The notes: generated by a model not told the origin, from the letters alone. A stretch of DNA of 47,988 nucleotides from Lachnospiraceae bacterium (GCA_902363835.1 CABJBM010000039.1:1-47988), one strand, 5' to 3'; shown: positions 14,047 to 22,042, counted from the stretch's first letter. Numbers and translations are program-made.

Positions 14047-15933
14047 ATGGTGCCGTTGAATGAGCTCACGGCAGAAACAATATTATCCAGTGCAATTTTG
14101 ACAGAAGTTTTTGACCAGGAAGATGAGCTGTATCGAGCGGAACTTCTTGCTTCCCTTGGCTTAAGAGCTACGGAATTAAAAGTAAAAACAGAATTCAGGG
14201 ACATGGTGGCGGCCTATAAAAAGGTTGAAAAGGAAATGAAGCGCCAAGAGAGGGAGAAGAGTAAAACTCCCTGCTATTTGGACAACTGGACGAATTTTGC
14301 AGGTCCCTATGACAATATGCAATGCAAGGAATGGCTTGCTACGGAAAGCGGGATCTGCCTCAGAAATCCATCAACAGGCTACACGGATATCCTAGCCTGC
14401 TATCATCCAATCCTTCCGATCGAGCGTTTAAAGAACCTGGAAACGGGTGAGGAGCAGATTAAGCTGGCCTATAAGCGGAATGGACGGTGGGATGAAATCA
14501 TCGTTCCCAAGACTATGGTCACATCCGCAAATAAGATTGTATCTTTGTCAGGCCGTGGAATCGCTGTTACCAGTGAAAACGCAAAATACTTGGTGAGATA
14601 CTTGGCTGACGTAGAAAACGCTAATGAAGAGCATATCACGGTCCAGTACTCCACATCAAAGCTGGGCTGGATCCGGGGAGGGTTTCTGCCTTATGATACG
14701 GAAATTGTCTTTGATGGAGACGCCCGTTTTCGGCAGATCTATGAGAGCATAGGACAGGATGGAAGCCGGACAAAGTGGTTTGATCATGTGTCAGCTCTGC
14801 GTAAGGCCGGGAGAATAGAGGTCAAGTTCATGCTGGCCGCAGCGTTTTCCAGTGTGTTGGTGCAGCCGCTTGGGGGCCTCCCATATTTTGTTGATCTTTG
14901 GGGAGAGACGGAGGGCGGCAAGACGGTAGCATTGATGGTAGCTGCGTCTGTCTGGGCGAATCCGGACGAGAGTGCTTACATAAAGGATTATAAGGGCACA
15001 GAGGTAGGCCTAGAAGCCATTTGCGACTTATTAAATAACCTTCCCTTGATTCTGGACGATTCCAGCAAAAAGAACCGGAAAATTGAAGATAACTTTGAGG
15101 GATTGGTATATGATCTGTGTTCTGGAAAGGGAAAAACCCGCTCTAACAAGGAGCTGGGTTTAAACCGGGAGAATCACTGGAAGAACTGCATCCTTACAAA
15201 TGGAGAGAGGCCTTTAAGCTCTTATGTGACCCAGGGCGGAGCCATTAACCGTATTCTTGAAATAGAGTGCGGGGAACGTGTTTTTGAAAGCCCTGGCTAT
15301 ACAGCAGAGCTTGTTAAGGGAAATTACGGTCATGCAGGCAGGGAGTTTATTGAGATTATAAAAGAGTTGGGAATTGAGAAGATCAGGGTGATCCAGCAGG
15401 AATTTGCAAAGCTTCTGGCCGATGATGAGAAGATGCAGAAGCAGAGCCTGTCTCTGTCAATCGTCCTGACGGCTGATAAGCTGGTTACAGATTATTTGTT
15501 TAAAGATGGGCAGTACATAAGCCTGGAGGAGGCCAGAGAGGTTCTGGTGGACCGAAATGAGCTCTCTGACAATGAACGCTGCTACCAGTTTATTCTGGAT
15601 AAGATTTCCATGAATCCGGCCCGGTTTGATGTCCAAAATGAAAATGTGGAGAAGTGGGGCGTGATAGAAAATGGCTATGCCATTATTTATACCACAGCAT
15701 TTACTACGCTATGTAAAGACGGAGGATTTTCAAGGACTTCCTTCCTATCATGGGCGAATCGCAAGGGGCTGATCCAGGCGGAGAGTAGTGGAAAAAAGAT
15801 GGATAAGATAAAGAGCTTTAAGGGAAATAAGGTGCGCTGCGTATTCCTTAAGCTGAATGATGATGCGGATAAGGATGGCTTTGTGAGAATAGATGATGCG
15901 GAAAGTATTCAGGAAGAGCTTCCGTTCAATTAA
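14047..15933 (+). CDS. DUF927-family phage replication helicase/ATPase
   Basis: The 628-aa protein resembles phage DUF927 proteins. The P-loop WGETEGGKTVAL lies at about residue 284 and the Walker B LPLILDD near 333. Sensor-like ILTNGERPL follows at about 383. An N-terminal domain (about 75-240) precedes the ATPase core. The C-terminus contains a helical or winged region (TSFLSWANRKGL) and ends IQEELPFN, like an SSB tip. It lies between the CHC2 protein and the iteron region, as expected for a replicative helicase or initiator. Confidence 0.85.
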   Translation: MVPLNELTAETILSSAILTEVFDQEDELYRAELLASLGLRATELKVKTEFRDMVAAYKKVEKEMKRQEREKSKTPCYLDNWTNFAGPYDNMQCKEWLATESGICLRNPSTGYTDILACYHPILPIERLKNLETGEEQIKLAYKRNGRWDEIIVPKTMVTSANKIVSLSGRGIAVTSENAKYLVRYLADVENANEEHITVQYSTSKLGWIRGGFLPYDTEIVFDGDARFRQIYESIGQDGSRTKWFDHVSALRKAGRIEVKFMLAAAFSSVLVQPLGGLPYFVDLWGETEGGKTVALMVAASVWANPDESAYIKDYKGTEVGLEAICDLLNNLPLILDDSSKKNRKIEDNFEGLVYDLCSGKGKTRSNKELGLNRENHWKNCILTNGERPLSSYVTQGGAINRILEIECGERVFESPGYTAELVKGNYGHAGREFIEIIKELGIEKIRVIQQEFAKLLADDEKMQKQSLSLSIVLTADKLVTDYLFKDGQYISLEEAREVLVDRNELSDNERCYQFILDKISMNPARFDVQNENVEKWGVIENGYAIIYTTAFTTLCKDGGFSRTSFLSWANRKGLIQAESSGKKMDKIKSFKGNKVRCVFLKLNDDADKDGFVRIDDAESIQEELPFN

Positions 15934-16238
15934 GAGTAACCCAAGAGGGGTTACCGCAAAAAGCTAGGTTTTATGCGGGTTTAAAGGTGTTTTTAGGGGT
16001 GAGTAACCTAGTAACCCAGAAAAACGCACTCCTATATACAAAAAAATAATTTCAAAACTTTTGTATTTTATTTAACAATGTTTTTGTAAAAATGTCTCGC
16101 GCGTAAGGAAACCTAAAAAAGTGGGTTACCGGGTTACCGTAGCTAGAAAACCGTTATTCTATGCGGGTTTGAGCGGTAACCTAGGCAAATAGAAAACAGG
16201 GTTACTGTAACCTAAAATCCGGTTACTGAGGTGATGTT
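15934..16238. other. Candidate phage replication origin with GTAACC iterons
   Basis: No gene fits these 305 bases. The hexamer GTAACC or its complement GGTTAC occurs ten times: about 15936, 15949, 16003, 16011, 16124, 16132, 16176, 16200, 16207 and 16221. Copies form inverted pairs (GGTTAC-T-GTAACC, 16200-16212) and tandem pairs 8 bases apart (16003/16011 and 16124/16132). TATGCGGGTTT occurs at 15972 and 16160. The copies flank a strongly A+T-rich core (about 16032-16095), a natural unwinding element. The position directly after the helicase gene supports an origin. Confidence 0.7.
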
Positions 16239-16784
16239 ATGACGGAAGAAGTGAGGAAATATGCGGAAAAACGCATTCTGGAGAGCAATATCAGAATGGT
16301 TTCCGGACATTATCCTAAGTTTGACAGCAAGGAGCAGGTGGACAGGTTCATGGAAATGTCCGTAAAGATGAATGAAGTGGCTCGCAGATCCCGGGAGGAA
16401 TTTCAGGCGAACATATTTGATCTAACAGATGTTGATTTGAACGATTTTCAGTCTTTGCTGGAACGTTTGAAGCGGAATAAAGAAAATGTTTCACTGGATC
16501 TTCTTACAACAAAGTATAGAGTTCCCTATGAGCAGCTAAAGGAAAAGCTTAGATCCATGACAGAAGATATCCTTCAGGACATAGTGCTTTGTGGTTTGCA
16601 GATTGAGCAGATCCAGGCGAAGGAGAAATACGCGGAGATCAATAGGGCGATCAAGGAATCCGGAATCTTGGAAAAGGTGAGCCATGCAGTGTTTCGGCAA
16701 TATGATGCGGGTCTGGTGCTTGAATATGCTGGCCAGCTGCGGGAGATCGTTCACCGGATGGCAAGGGAGTGTGATCAAGAATGA
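16239..16784 (+). CDS. Unknown helical early protein (181 aa)
   Basis: The protein is almost entirely helical and charged (EQVDRFMEMSVKMNEVARRS, QSLLERLKRNKENVSLDLLT), with no catalytic motif or membrane segment. The start follows GAGGTG right after the iteron region. I do not recognise it. A role with the replisome is suggested only by location. Confidence 0.6.
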   Translation: MTEEVRKYAEKRILESNIRMVSGHYPKFDSKEQVDRFMEMSVKMNEVARRSREEFQANIFDLTDVDLNDFQSLLERLKRNKENVSLDLLTTKYRVPYEQLKEKLRSMTEDILQDIVLCGLQIEQIQAKEKYAEINRAIKESGILEKVSHAVFRQYDAGLVLEYAGQLREIVHRMARECDQE

Positions 16785-16954
16785 GTAATTATGAGATCGT
16801 ATGTGATATATGTGGTAATAAATGCGCTGGAATTTGTGCTGAGTGTAAATTTTACGATGGAATCGAATGCCACCAGGAAGCAGATGAATGTCGAAACTGC
16901 TTAAGAGGGGATCACTGGACACCTGAACAATTTGAAACCTTGAAGGAGGATTGA
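16781..16954 (+). CDS. Small cysteine-rich zinc-finger-like protein (57 aa)
   Basis: The ATG overlaps the preceding stop (ATGA). Eight cysteines occur in 57 residues: CDICGNKCAGICAEC, CH and CRNC. This would bind one or two metal ions. The C-terminus is acidic. I do not recognise the family. It belongs to a run of cysteine-rich early proteins. Confidence 0.6.
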   Translation: MSNYEIVCDICGNKCAGICAECKFYDGIECHQEADECRNCLRGDHWTPEQFETLKED

Positions 16955-16956
16955 GG

Positions 16957-17122
16957 ATGCCGGCTAAAAGAAAAGCAAGCGCCCCCCCAACAAGAAAAGA
17001 CTTATCTCTGCCATATCTGCGGTAGGGAGATCCACGGGGAGCATGTGTACATACAAACCAAGAGAAAGAGTAAGCTACATATACATTTTGAGTGTATGCC
17101 AGGAAGGGAGAATAAGCCATGA
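16957..17122 (+). pseudogene. Zinc-finger gene interrupted at a C7 homopolymer
   Basis: The frame opens with ATG after GGAGGATTGAGG but reaches a stop after 22 codons. Removing one C from the seven-C run (16982-16988) joins it to a frame encoding TYLCHICGREIHGEHVY and HIHFECMPGREN. This gives a 54-aa protein with C-x2-C and H/C ligands, whose stop overlaps the next start (TGA within ATGA). The intact arrangement is clearly ancestral. A slipped-strand mutation, phase variation or a sequencing error could each explain the extra base. Confidence 0.6.
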
Positions 17123-17661
17123 AAGTAAGAGTGTCAATGCCAGAAGCAAGTATTGCTATAGATTTTGAAGAAGGAAAGGCCCTGGAGGTATTTGAGAAGC
17201 TGAATGAGGTTCTTCTTGCCATGAAGAAAAAAGGTAAGGTTGTGACACCGGAAGAATCTGTTGTTCATGTCAAAACAGTCATCAAGCCAAAAACTGAAGT
17301 TCTATCAAAACAGGAAACCAGTCCGCTGCCAGTATCTATTCTGGAAGAGCTAGGGGAGCCGCCAGTTTCGGTATTACCCAAGTATAAGGGCTTCATGCAT
17401 ATAAAATGCCCCAAGTGTGGAAAGATAAAGGACTTTTACATGAAAAAGGAATCTGATCATTATCATTGTGATGACTGCGGAGCCAGGACAGAGTTTGAGA
17501 AGCCATTAGTACCATTATGGGTACATTGTGAATGTGGAAGGCGATTTCGGTACCTTACTAACATGACAGATCCTATGTTTGACATTAACTGCCTGGATTG
17601 TGGTGCACCGGTAGCTGTGAAATGGAACGAAAATAAGCAGGTATATGAAACCATCAAATAG
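17119..17661 (+). CDS. Protein with tandem zinc ribbons (180 aa)
   Basis: The N-terminal third (1-45) is a small alpha/beta domain. After a linker, four cysteine pairs appear: CPKCG (about 96), CDDCG (about 117), CECG (about 136) and CLDCG (about 157). This indicates two zinc ribbons. Such proteins usually bind nucleic acid or act as adaptors. I do not recognise the family. It lies between small early genes and a large unknown protein. Confidence 0.65.
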   Translation: MKVRVSMPEASIAIDFEEGKALEVFEKLNEVLLAMKKKGKVVTPEESVVHVKTVIKPKTEVLSKQETSPLPVSILEELGEPPVSVLPKYKGFMHIKCPKCGKIKDFYMKKESDHYHCDDCGARTEFEKPLVPLWVHCECGRRFRYLTNMTDPMFDINCLDCGAPVAVKWNENKQVYETIK

Positions 17662-17678
17662 AGCAGGGAGGTACTGCT

Positions 17679-19703
17679 ATGGATGAAGTGAGATATTATA
17701 ATTCCTCCATGACTTTGGAGGAGGCGGAGCAATACATACAGAGTGGTCTGATCACAGCGGCCAGGGCCTATGTAGCAAACGGGTATTATCTTCGGAGGAT
17801 CCGGGATGACAAACTGTTTGAGGAGGCCGGGTATCAGAATTTTGAAGATTATGTCCGCGGAAAATATAACAAGGATAAAGGCTGGGCTTCTAAGTGCATT
17901 AAGGTAAATCAGCAGCTGTCTGAGGAAGGGAATTCCCCTATTCTCAGTAAGCAGTATCTTGAATATAGCACTTATCAGCTGGTGGAGTTGGCCTACATGT
18001 CAGAAGAGCAGCGGGAGGAAGTAAATCCCGATATGACCGTCAACCAATTAAAACAGATCCGGAAGCCTGAGGAAGCTGTTGAAGTGGAAAAAAGTTGTGA
18101 TGTTACAACTTTTGAGCCGAAAGAAAAGGAGCAGGATCTAGAAGAAGGACAGGAGCCGGAGGAGTCTCAAGATCGAGCTGCTCATGTAAAAGAACAGTAC
18201 AGGCTACAAAAATCATTCCTATATCCCTTTGCAGCCTGGTTAATCAAAAATCATAAAACATGGTTCATGGAAGATCATATGAGCCGGGTAATACATGTAG
18301 GCAAATCGGAGCCACAGTTAAAAGCTTATCTTGGTGCAAGCCAGAGCGGTTTCAGATCCTTTGGATTTCCGGTTGGTGACGATACCTATTATGCCAAAAT
18401 GTATGATGATGGAATTGAAATATCGCATTTCACGGATACAGGGTTCACTGTGACGGATGGAATGTCGGAGTGGTTCTATTTAGCAGCAAGCGTACAGGTT
18501 CAGTGGAACGTGGTGGTATTGGAGGAAGTTCAAAAAGAACAAAGGCAGGCGAAGAGCCAGGAACAGGAGCAACAGCCAGAAAGCAAACGGGAAAGCAGTA
18601 AATTTAACTCCACTCCTACCAGCTGCCCGCATCGGAAAGAATACAGCTGCACTGTTTTAGAGGAGAATAGATCAGTCCCAGGAGATGGAAGCAAATGCGG
18701 ATCCTCCTGCTGTTGGATCTGTAAATTTCAAGGTAAGTGTAAGCTGGAATGTAATGCTTCTGCTGGGCGTGATGGAAGCTTCCCGGAATATGATGCAGCA
18801 TGGTTGGTGAGAGAGTGGGCGAAGCGTTCACCTGGAGACTTAAAAAGAGTACTGGAGGCTTGTCGTAAGGGTTGCACCAATGCAGAACGGGCCAAGGCAG
18901 CGCAGGAAGAGATTTCTCCTTATGGAGCACACTGCTGTAGCTGTTGGGAGTATGATTTTTCCTTTCACGGTTTTGCAGGAGGAATTGATTTCCGGATTGG
19001 AAAAGTAGATATCCACTTGAAGTATGGCCGGTTTGTGCAGGAGCTCATGAACCTGTATCCGGATTTTGAAGAGCGTGTAAGCAAGGGGCCAGAGAATGTT
19101 ATTGAGGAGCCAGAAAACGAGCAGGAGCAGGCCGAAACCGTATCGGATTCCCCGGAAACCGTAATTGACGGGGAATATGTGGAAGTTCCGCCAGAACAGG
19201 AACTGTCCGCCCGGTCTATTCTGGAAGAAGAAAAAACAGAGCTTCACAATTGGATAAAGGTATATCAGAATGAGGGGCTGGAGATGCCGCCGATGGTTGA
19301 GCGTCAGAAAATAATTGTCGCAGCCCTGACCGCCATGGTGGCAGAACTGGAAAAACCAGATCCCGAAAAACAGGAGCAGCCAGAGCTTCCCATCCTGAAA
19401 AACAATGATCAGAGAGCTGCCTTTGTGGATGCTTATGAGGCCTGGCCATTATGGATTGAGACTGAGCAGACCGGGGAGCGTTATTACCGGTACGATCTGC
19501 CAGATGGCACCAGTATTGTGGTGAAGGTATATCATGCAATGCTGTTTAATTATAAAGGCACCGGGAAGTATGAAAACCGATTCCATGAAGGATACGGTAG
19601 ACACGAATACTATTTACTGCGGGAAGGGAAGTTCTTCCGGGATTGTGAAACAAACAGATCCAATCTGGTGGACGTGTTGAAAGAATTGCAGAAAAAGAAA
19701 TAG
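17679..19703 (+). CDS. Large multidomain early protein with ParB-like N-terminal helices and cysteine motifs
   Basis: The 674-aa protein starts with helices (LRRIRDDKLFEEAGYQNFED, residues 39-58) resembling those in phage proteins that bind DNA through a ParB/Spo0J-like or DUF3102-like region. Around 310-365 there is a cysteine cluster (SCPHRKEYSC, CGSSCCWICKFQGKC), and another at about 414-425 (HCCSCWEY). Glu/Pro/Gln-rich linkers separate the parts. The C-terminal 110 residues form a separate globular domain with aromatic residues. I cannot name it. A regulatory or DNA-binding role is inferred. Confidence 0.55.
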   Translation: MDEVRYYNSSMTLEEAEQYIQSGLITAARAYVANGYYLRRIRDDKLFEEAGYQNFEDYVRGKYNKDKGWASKCIKVNQQLSEEGNSPILSKQYLEYSTYQLVELAYMSEEQREEVNPDMTVNQLKQIRKPEEAVEVEKSCDVTTFEPKEKEQDLEEGQEPEESQDRAAHVKEQYRLQKSFLYPFAAWLIKNHKTWFMEDHMSRVIHVGKSEPQLKAYLGASQSGFRSFGFPVGDDTYYAKMYDDGIEISHFTDTGFTVTDGMSEWFYLAASVQVQWNVVVLEEVQKEQRQAKSQEQEQQPESKRESSKFNSTPTSCPHRKEYSCTVLEENRSVPGDGSKCGSSCCWICKFQGKCKLECNASAGRDGSFPEYDAAWLVREWAKRSPGDLKRVLEACRKGCTNAERAKAAQEEISPYGAHCCSCWEYDFSFHGFAGGIDFRIGKVDIHLKYGRFVQELMNLYPDFEERVSKGPENVIEEPENEQEQAETVSDSPETVIDGEYVEVPPEQELSARSILEEEKTELHNWIKVYQNEGLEMPPMVERQKIIVAALTAMVAELEKPDPEKQEQPELPILKNNDQRAAFVDAYEAWPLWIETEQTGERYYRYDLPDGTSIVVKVYHAMLFNYKGTGKYENRFHEGYGRHEYYLLREGKFFRDCETNRSNLVDVLKELQKKK

Positions 19704-19714
19704 GAGGGCCTTAT

Positions 19715-20086
19715 ATGGCAGATCAGAATGAGATGGAAAAAATCGTTACTCCTATGGTGGGGGATATATGCGATCACTTGTGCCGGTTTCCTAAGGAGGT
19801 TCCTGATCAGGAAGCTTTGGAGGAAATATGTGCAGAGTGCCAGGTGGGAAAGTATGTGTGCCTGATACTGAATACATACAATGCAACCGATCAGCTTCAG
19901 GCAGCTGCGGAAGTGGTCAGGGCTGAGCTTATACAGAAGGGTGACTGGTACAATGCATTAGCGGTTTCGATCCATGGTTATTTTTGTGAAATGGACAAAC
20001 CAATGGCTCCCTGGGAAGTGGCAAAGGGATTGGCTGAGCGCATTGTGGGGATCGAACCGGCGGAGCAGATGAGTCTGGAGAACTAA
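19715..20086 (+). CDS. Unknown early protein (123 aa)
   Basis: ATG follows AGGAGGGCC. Cysteines occur as CDHLC (residues 19-23) and EEICAECQVGKYVC (about 37-50), then a helical, acidic C-terminus. Metal binding is possible. I do not recognise it. Confidence 0.55.
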   Translation: MADQNEMEKIVTPMVGDICDHLCRFPKEVPDQEALEEICAECQVGKYVCLILNTYNATDQLQAAAEVVRAELIQKGDWYNALAVSIHGYFCEMDKPMAPWEVAKGLAERIVGIEPAEQMSLEN

Positions 20087-20106
20087 AATTCAGGAGGTAT
20101 GTGAAA

Positions 20107-20337
20107 ATGAGTAGGTGCAACTATTACTCTTGTTTTAAAGGAAAGCCCACATGCAAACATCCGACTTATGGTGATACAAAAACTCAATGTATGAGAGTAT
20201 GTGGTGCAAGAGGAGGCTGGCATCCGTGTGATATATGCAGAATTGTAGGTCAGGGGGTTTATCCAAGTGAAGTGCCACAAACTTCTTGGAGTGGAACTAT
20301 TGAAGTTGTTGATAGAGATGGAAACGTCTTAAATTAG
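20107..20337 (+). CDS. Small cysteine-rich protein (76 aa)
   Basis: Eight cysteines lie in the first 50 residues (CNYYSC, TCKHP, QCMRVC, HPCDIC), and a hydrophilic C-terminus ends VVDRDGNVLN. The ATG at 20107 is preferred; GTG at 20101 is only 3 bases after the AGGAGG site. Zinc binding is likely; the family is unknown to me. Confidence 0.55.
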   Translation: MSRCNYYSCFKGKPTCKHPTYGDTKTQCMRVCGARGGWHPCDICRIVGQGVYPSEVPQTSWSGTIEVVDRDGNVLN

Positions 20338-20363
20338 GATTTAATTAAGCTTTAAAATGTACA

Positions 20364-20392
20364 TTGACAATTGAATATGATAGTTGGATAAT
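20364..20392 (+). promoter_or_regulatory. Promoter of the A+T-rich cassette gene
   Basis: TTGACA (20364-20369), a 17-base spacer and GATAAT (20387-20392) form a near-consensus promoter. The spacer and the first base of the -10 hold GAATATGATAGTTGG, whose exact reverse complement lies after the gene. Confidence 0.75.
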
Positions 20393-20756
20393 AAAAGTAT
20401 AATTTTGCTCACGGAGGGATCTTTATGAATTTCGAACAATTATGGAATTATATAAAAAATAAAAAAGTTACAGTTTATGCTAAATTCAAAAATAATATTG
20501 AAGTAGGTCCTATGTTACTTGATAACCCTAAGTTAGTAACGAATATGATAAAAAATAGCAAATACATACGTTATGATAATGTAAAAGCAGAAATTACAAT
20601 TAGTATGCTTGAGCCATCTAATAAATTTTTAGCAATAGATGAAACTGACATAATCGAAATAATTAAGGAAGAAAACTATGTTTTAGTTAAATGCAAAATC
20701 GCTGAGTATAAAATATCTTTTAGATAATATATCACAATACGCCAACTATCATATTC
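20373..20756. repeat. 15-bp inverted repeat flanking the A+T-rich gene
   Basis: GAATATGATAGTTGG (20373-20387) and its perfect reverse complement CCAACTATCATATTC (20742-20756) bracket the gene at 20425-20727. The left copy lies in the promoter spacer, and the right copy forms one side of the terminator. Confidence 0.8.
20425..20727 (+). CDS. A+T-rich accessory protein of unknown function (100 aa)
   Basis: ATG follows CGGAGGGATC. The gene is far richer in A+T than its neighbours (NFEQLWNYIKNKKVTVYAKF, EIIKEENYVLVKCKIAEYKI). It has its own consensus promoter and terminator inside a 15-bp inverted repeat. These are the marks of a moron acquired from elsewhere and expressed independently of the early operon. 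It is probably a small beta-rich protein. I do not recognise it; phage exclusion or host modification are only guesses. Confidence 0.65.
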   Translation: MNFEQLWNYIKNKKVTVYAKFKNNIEVGPMLLDNPKLVTNMIKNSKYIRYDNVKAEITISMLEPSNKFLAIDETDIIEIIKEENYVLVKCKIAEYKISFR

Positions 20757-20771
20757 GGTAGTTGGTTTTTT
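20742..20771 (+). terminator. Intrinsic terminator of the A+T-rich cassette
   Basis: CCAACTA (20742-20748) pairs with TAGTTGG (20759-20765), followed by six T. The left arm is also part of the 15-bp repeat. Confidence 0.85.
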
Positions 20772-20784
20772 ATTGCAAAAAAAT

Positions 20785-20832
20785 GAAAGGAGGCGGAAGC
20801 CCCGGCCGGGAAAAGATATCTGGTTTCCTTTC
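20785..20832 (+). promoter_or_regulatory. 48-nt leader element before the adenine methyltransferase
   Basis: GAAAGGAG at the left and TTCCTTTC at the right can pair over 7-8 bp. They enclose GGAA, a GGCC-centred palindrome and GATATC. The ribosome-site-like AAAGGAG lies in the left arm and the start codon follows the right arm after 7 bases. An element of the same length, about 71% identical, precedes the cytosine methyltransferase (22457-22504). Confidence 0.5.
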
Positions 20833-20839
20833 AAAAAAG

Positions 20840-21646
20840 ATGAAAGCATTTATGAAGTATCCTGGAAGTAAATGGAGTATAGCAGACTGGATTATAAGTT
20901 ACTTCCCGGAGCACCACAGTTATTTAGAGGCGTTTTTCGGAAGCGGAGCCGTTCTGTTCAATAAGCCCAGGTCAAACATTGAAACAGTGAACGATCTGGA
21001 CGGTAATGTGGTAAACCTTTTTGAATGGATTCGTAAGGACCCAGAAAGACTGGCCAGAGAAATTTATTTAACTCCTTACGCCAGACAGATTTATGATGAT
21101 GCCTTTAAAACGATACCAGAGGACAGTTTTGGTAAGGCGGTTAATTTTTACATAAGGCTTAATATGGGCCACGGGTTCCGCACTACTGGCGAAAAGGTTG
21201 GCTGGAAGAATGATGTACAGGGACGTGAAAAAGCTTACGCCGCATCAGACTGGTGCAACCTTCCAGAAAAGATAATGAAAGCTGCGGAGCGGATCAGGGG
21301 AGTGCAGATTGAAAACCGCCCGGCGGCAGAACTGATAGAACGGTTTAACAATCCGAAGGTCTTGATTTATGCTGATCCTCCGTATGTGCTGAGTACAAGG
21401 CATGGAAAGCAGTACCGCCACGAAATGGACGATAAGCAGCAGAATGACTTGATAGACGTGTTACTTGCTCATAAAGGTCCTGTGCTGTTAAGTGGATATG
21501 ATAGTGATTTATACAATGACAGATTATCTGGCTGGTACCGTGAAGAAACAACATGCTATTCGCAGGTTTCAAGCAAAAAGAGAGAAATATTGTGGATGAA
21601 TTTTGAACCTGCAGGGCAGACAAATATATATGATTTTATTAGCTAA
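20840..21646 (+). CDS. DNA adenine-N6 methyltransferase (Dam/D12 class)
   Basis: The 268-aa protein opens with FMKYPGSKWSIADWI, has the SAM-binding motif FFGSGAVLF (about 31-39) and the catalytic ADPPY (about 177-181). This is the order of D12-class adenine methyltransferases such as Dam. It would methylate phage DNA and may protect it from host restriction. ATG 20840 is chosen because it gives the usual Dam start; the frame remains open further left. There is no cognate nuclease nearby, so it is an orphan enzyme. A 48-nt element precedes it, and CTAAACTGATATT spans its stop and the bases after it (21643-21655). Confidence 0.92.
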   Translation: MKAFMKYPGSKWSIADWIISYFPEHHSYLEAFFGSGAVLFNKPRSNIETVNDLDGNVVNLFEWIRKDPERLAREIYLTPYARQIYDDAFKTIPEDSFGKAVNFYIRLNMGHGFRTTGEKVGWKNDVQGREKAYAASDWCNLPEKIMKAAERIRGVQIENRPAAELIERFNNPKVLIYADPPYVLSTRHGKQYRHEMDDKQQNDLIDVLLAHKGPVLLSGYDSDLYNDRLSGWYREETTCYSQVSSKKREILWMNFEPAGQTNIYDFIS

Positions 21647-21683
21647 ACTGATATTTGATGGAGCAGATCAGAAAGGTAAGGTC

Positions 21684-21839
21684 ATGGGAAAACTATTAAA
21701 AGCATGCTGGTGTTTTGTTATTTTGGGACTGATCTGGCAGGGCTTAGAATTACTCATATATGGTCAAATTCAGCTAAGGGTGGTTGATGATATTATGGGA
21801 TTGTTATTCTTCCCGTTTATTTATAAGTCCATGGGATAA
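21684..21839 (+). CDS. Small two-pass membrane protein (51 aa)
   Basis: ATG follows AAAGGTAAGG. Two hydrophobic stretches (ACWCFVILGLIWQGLELLIY and IMGLLFFPFIY) are joined by a short polar loop. A phage membrane peptide is likely. I do not recognise it. Confidence 0.5.
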   Translation: MGKLLKACWCFVILGLIWQGLELLIYGQIQLRVVDDIMGLLFFPFIYKSMG

Positions 21840-21860
21840 GGTGGCAGGAAGGATAGTTGA

Positions 21861-21935
21861 ATGATTGAAATTATATGCCAAACCATCGTGGCTGTAAGTG
21901 TGATCGCGGGAATGGTATATGTGGTAACGCATTAA
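21861..21935 (+). CDS. Very small hydrophobic peptide (24 aa)
   Basis: ATG follows AGGAAGG. The product is nearly all hydrophobic (IICQTIVAVSVIAGMVYVV), one membrane span. It could be real or chance. Confidence 0.3.
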   Translation: MIEIICQTIVAVSVIAGMVYVVTH

Positions 21936-21951
21936 AACCAAAGTTTGCATC

Positions 21952-22042
21952 TGTACACCAGTAAGTGATCCGCACAAACTGAGAATGCGTTAATTAGCTG
22001 CCGTGGCTCTGCGTGTACACAACCAGTAAGAGCAGCGTTAAT
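21952..22042 (+). repeat. Two related direct-repeat blocks in a non-coding leader
   Basis: TGTACAC followed by CAGTAAG (21952-21965) recurs as TGTACAC-AAC-CAGTAAG (22014-22030). Each is followed by GCGTTAAT (21987-21994 and 22035-22042). The stretch lies between small genes and upstream of the start at 22071. A duplicated regulatory or RNA element is possible. Confidence 0.4.

Noticed and set aside
15934..16238. CRISPR array
   Set aside because: Repeats are only 6-8 bases, occur in both orientations and have irregular spacing.
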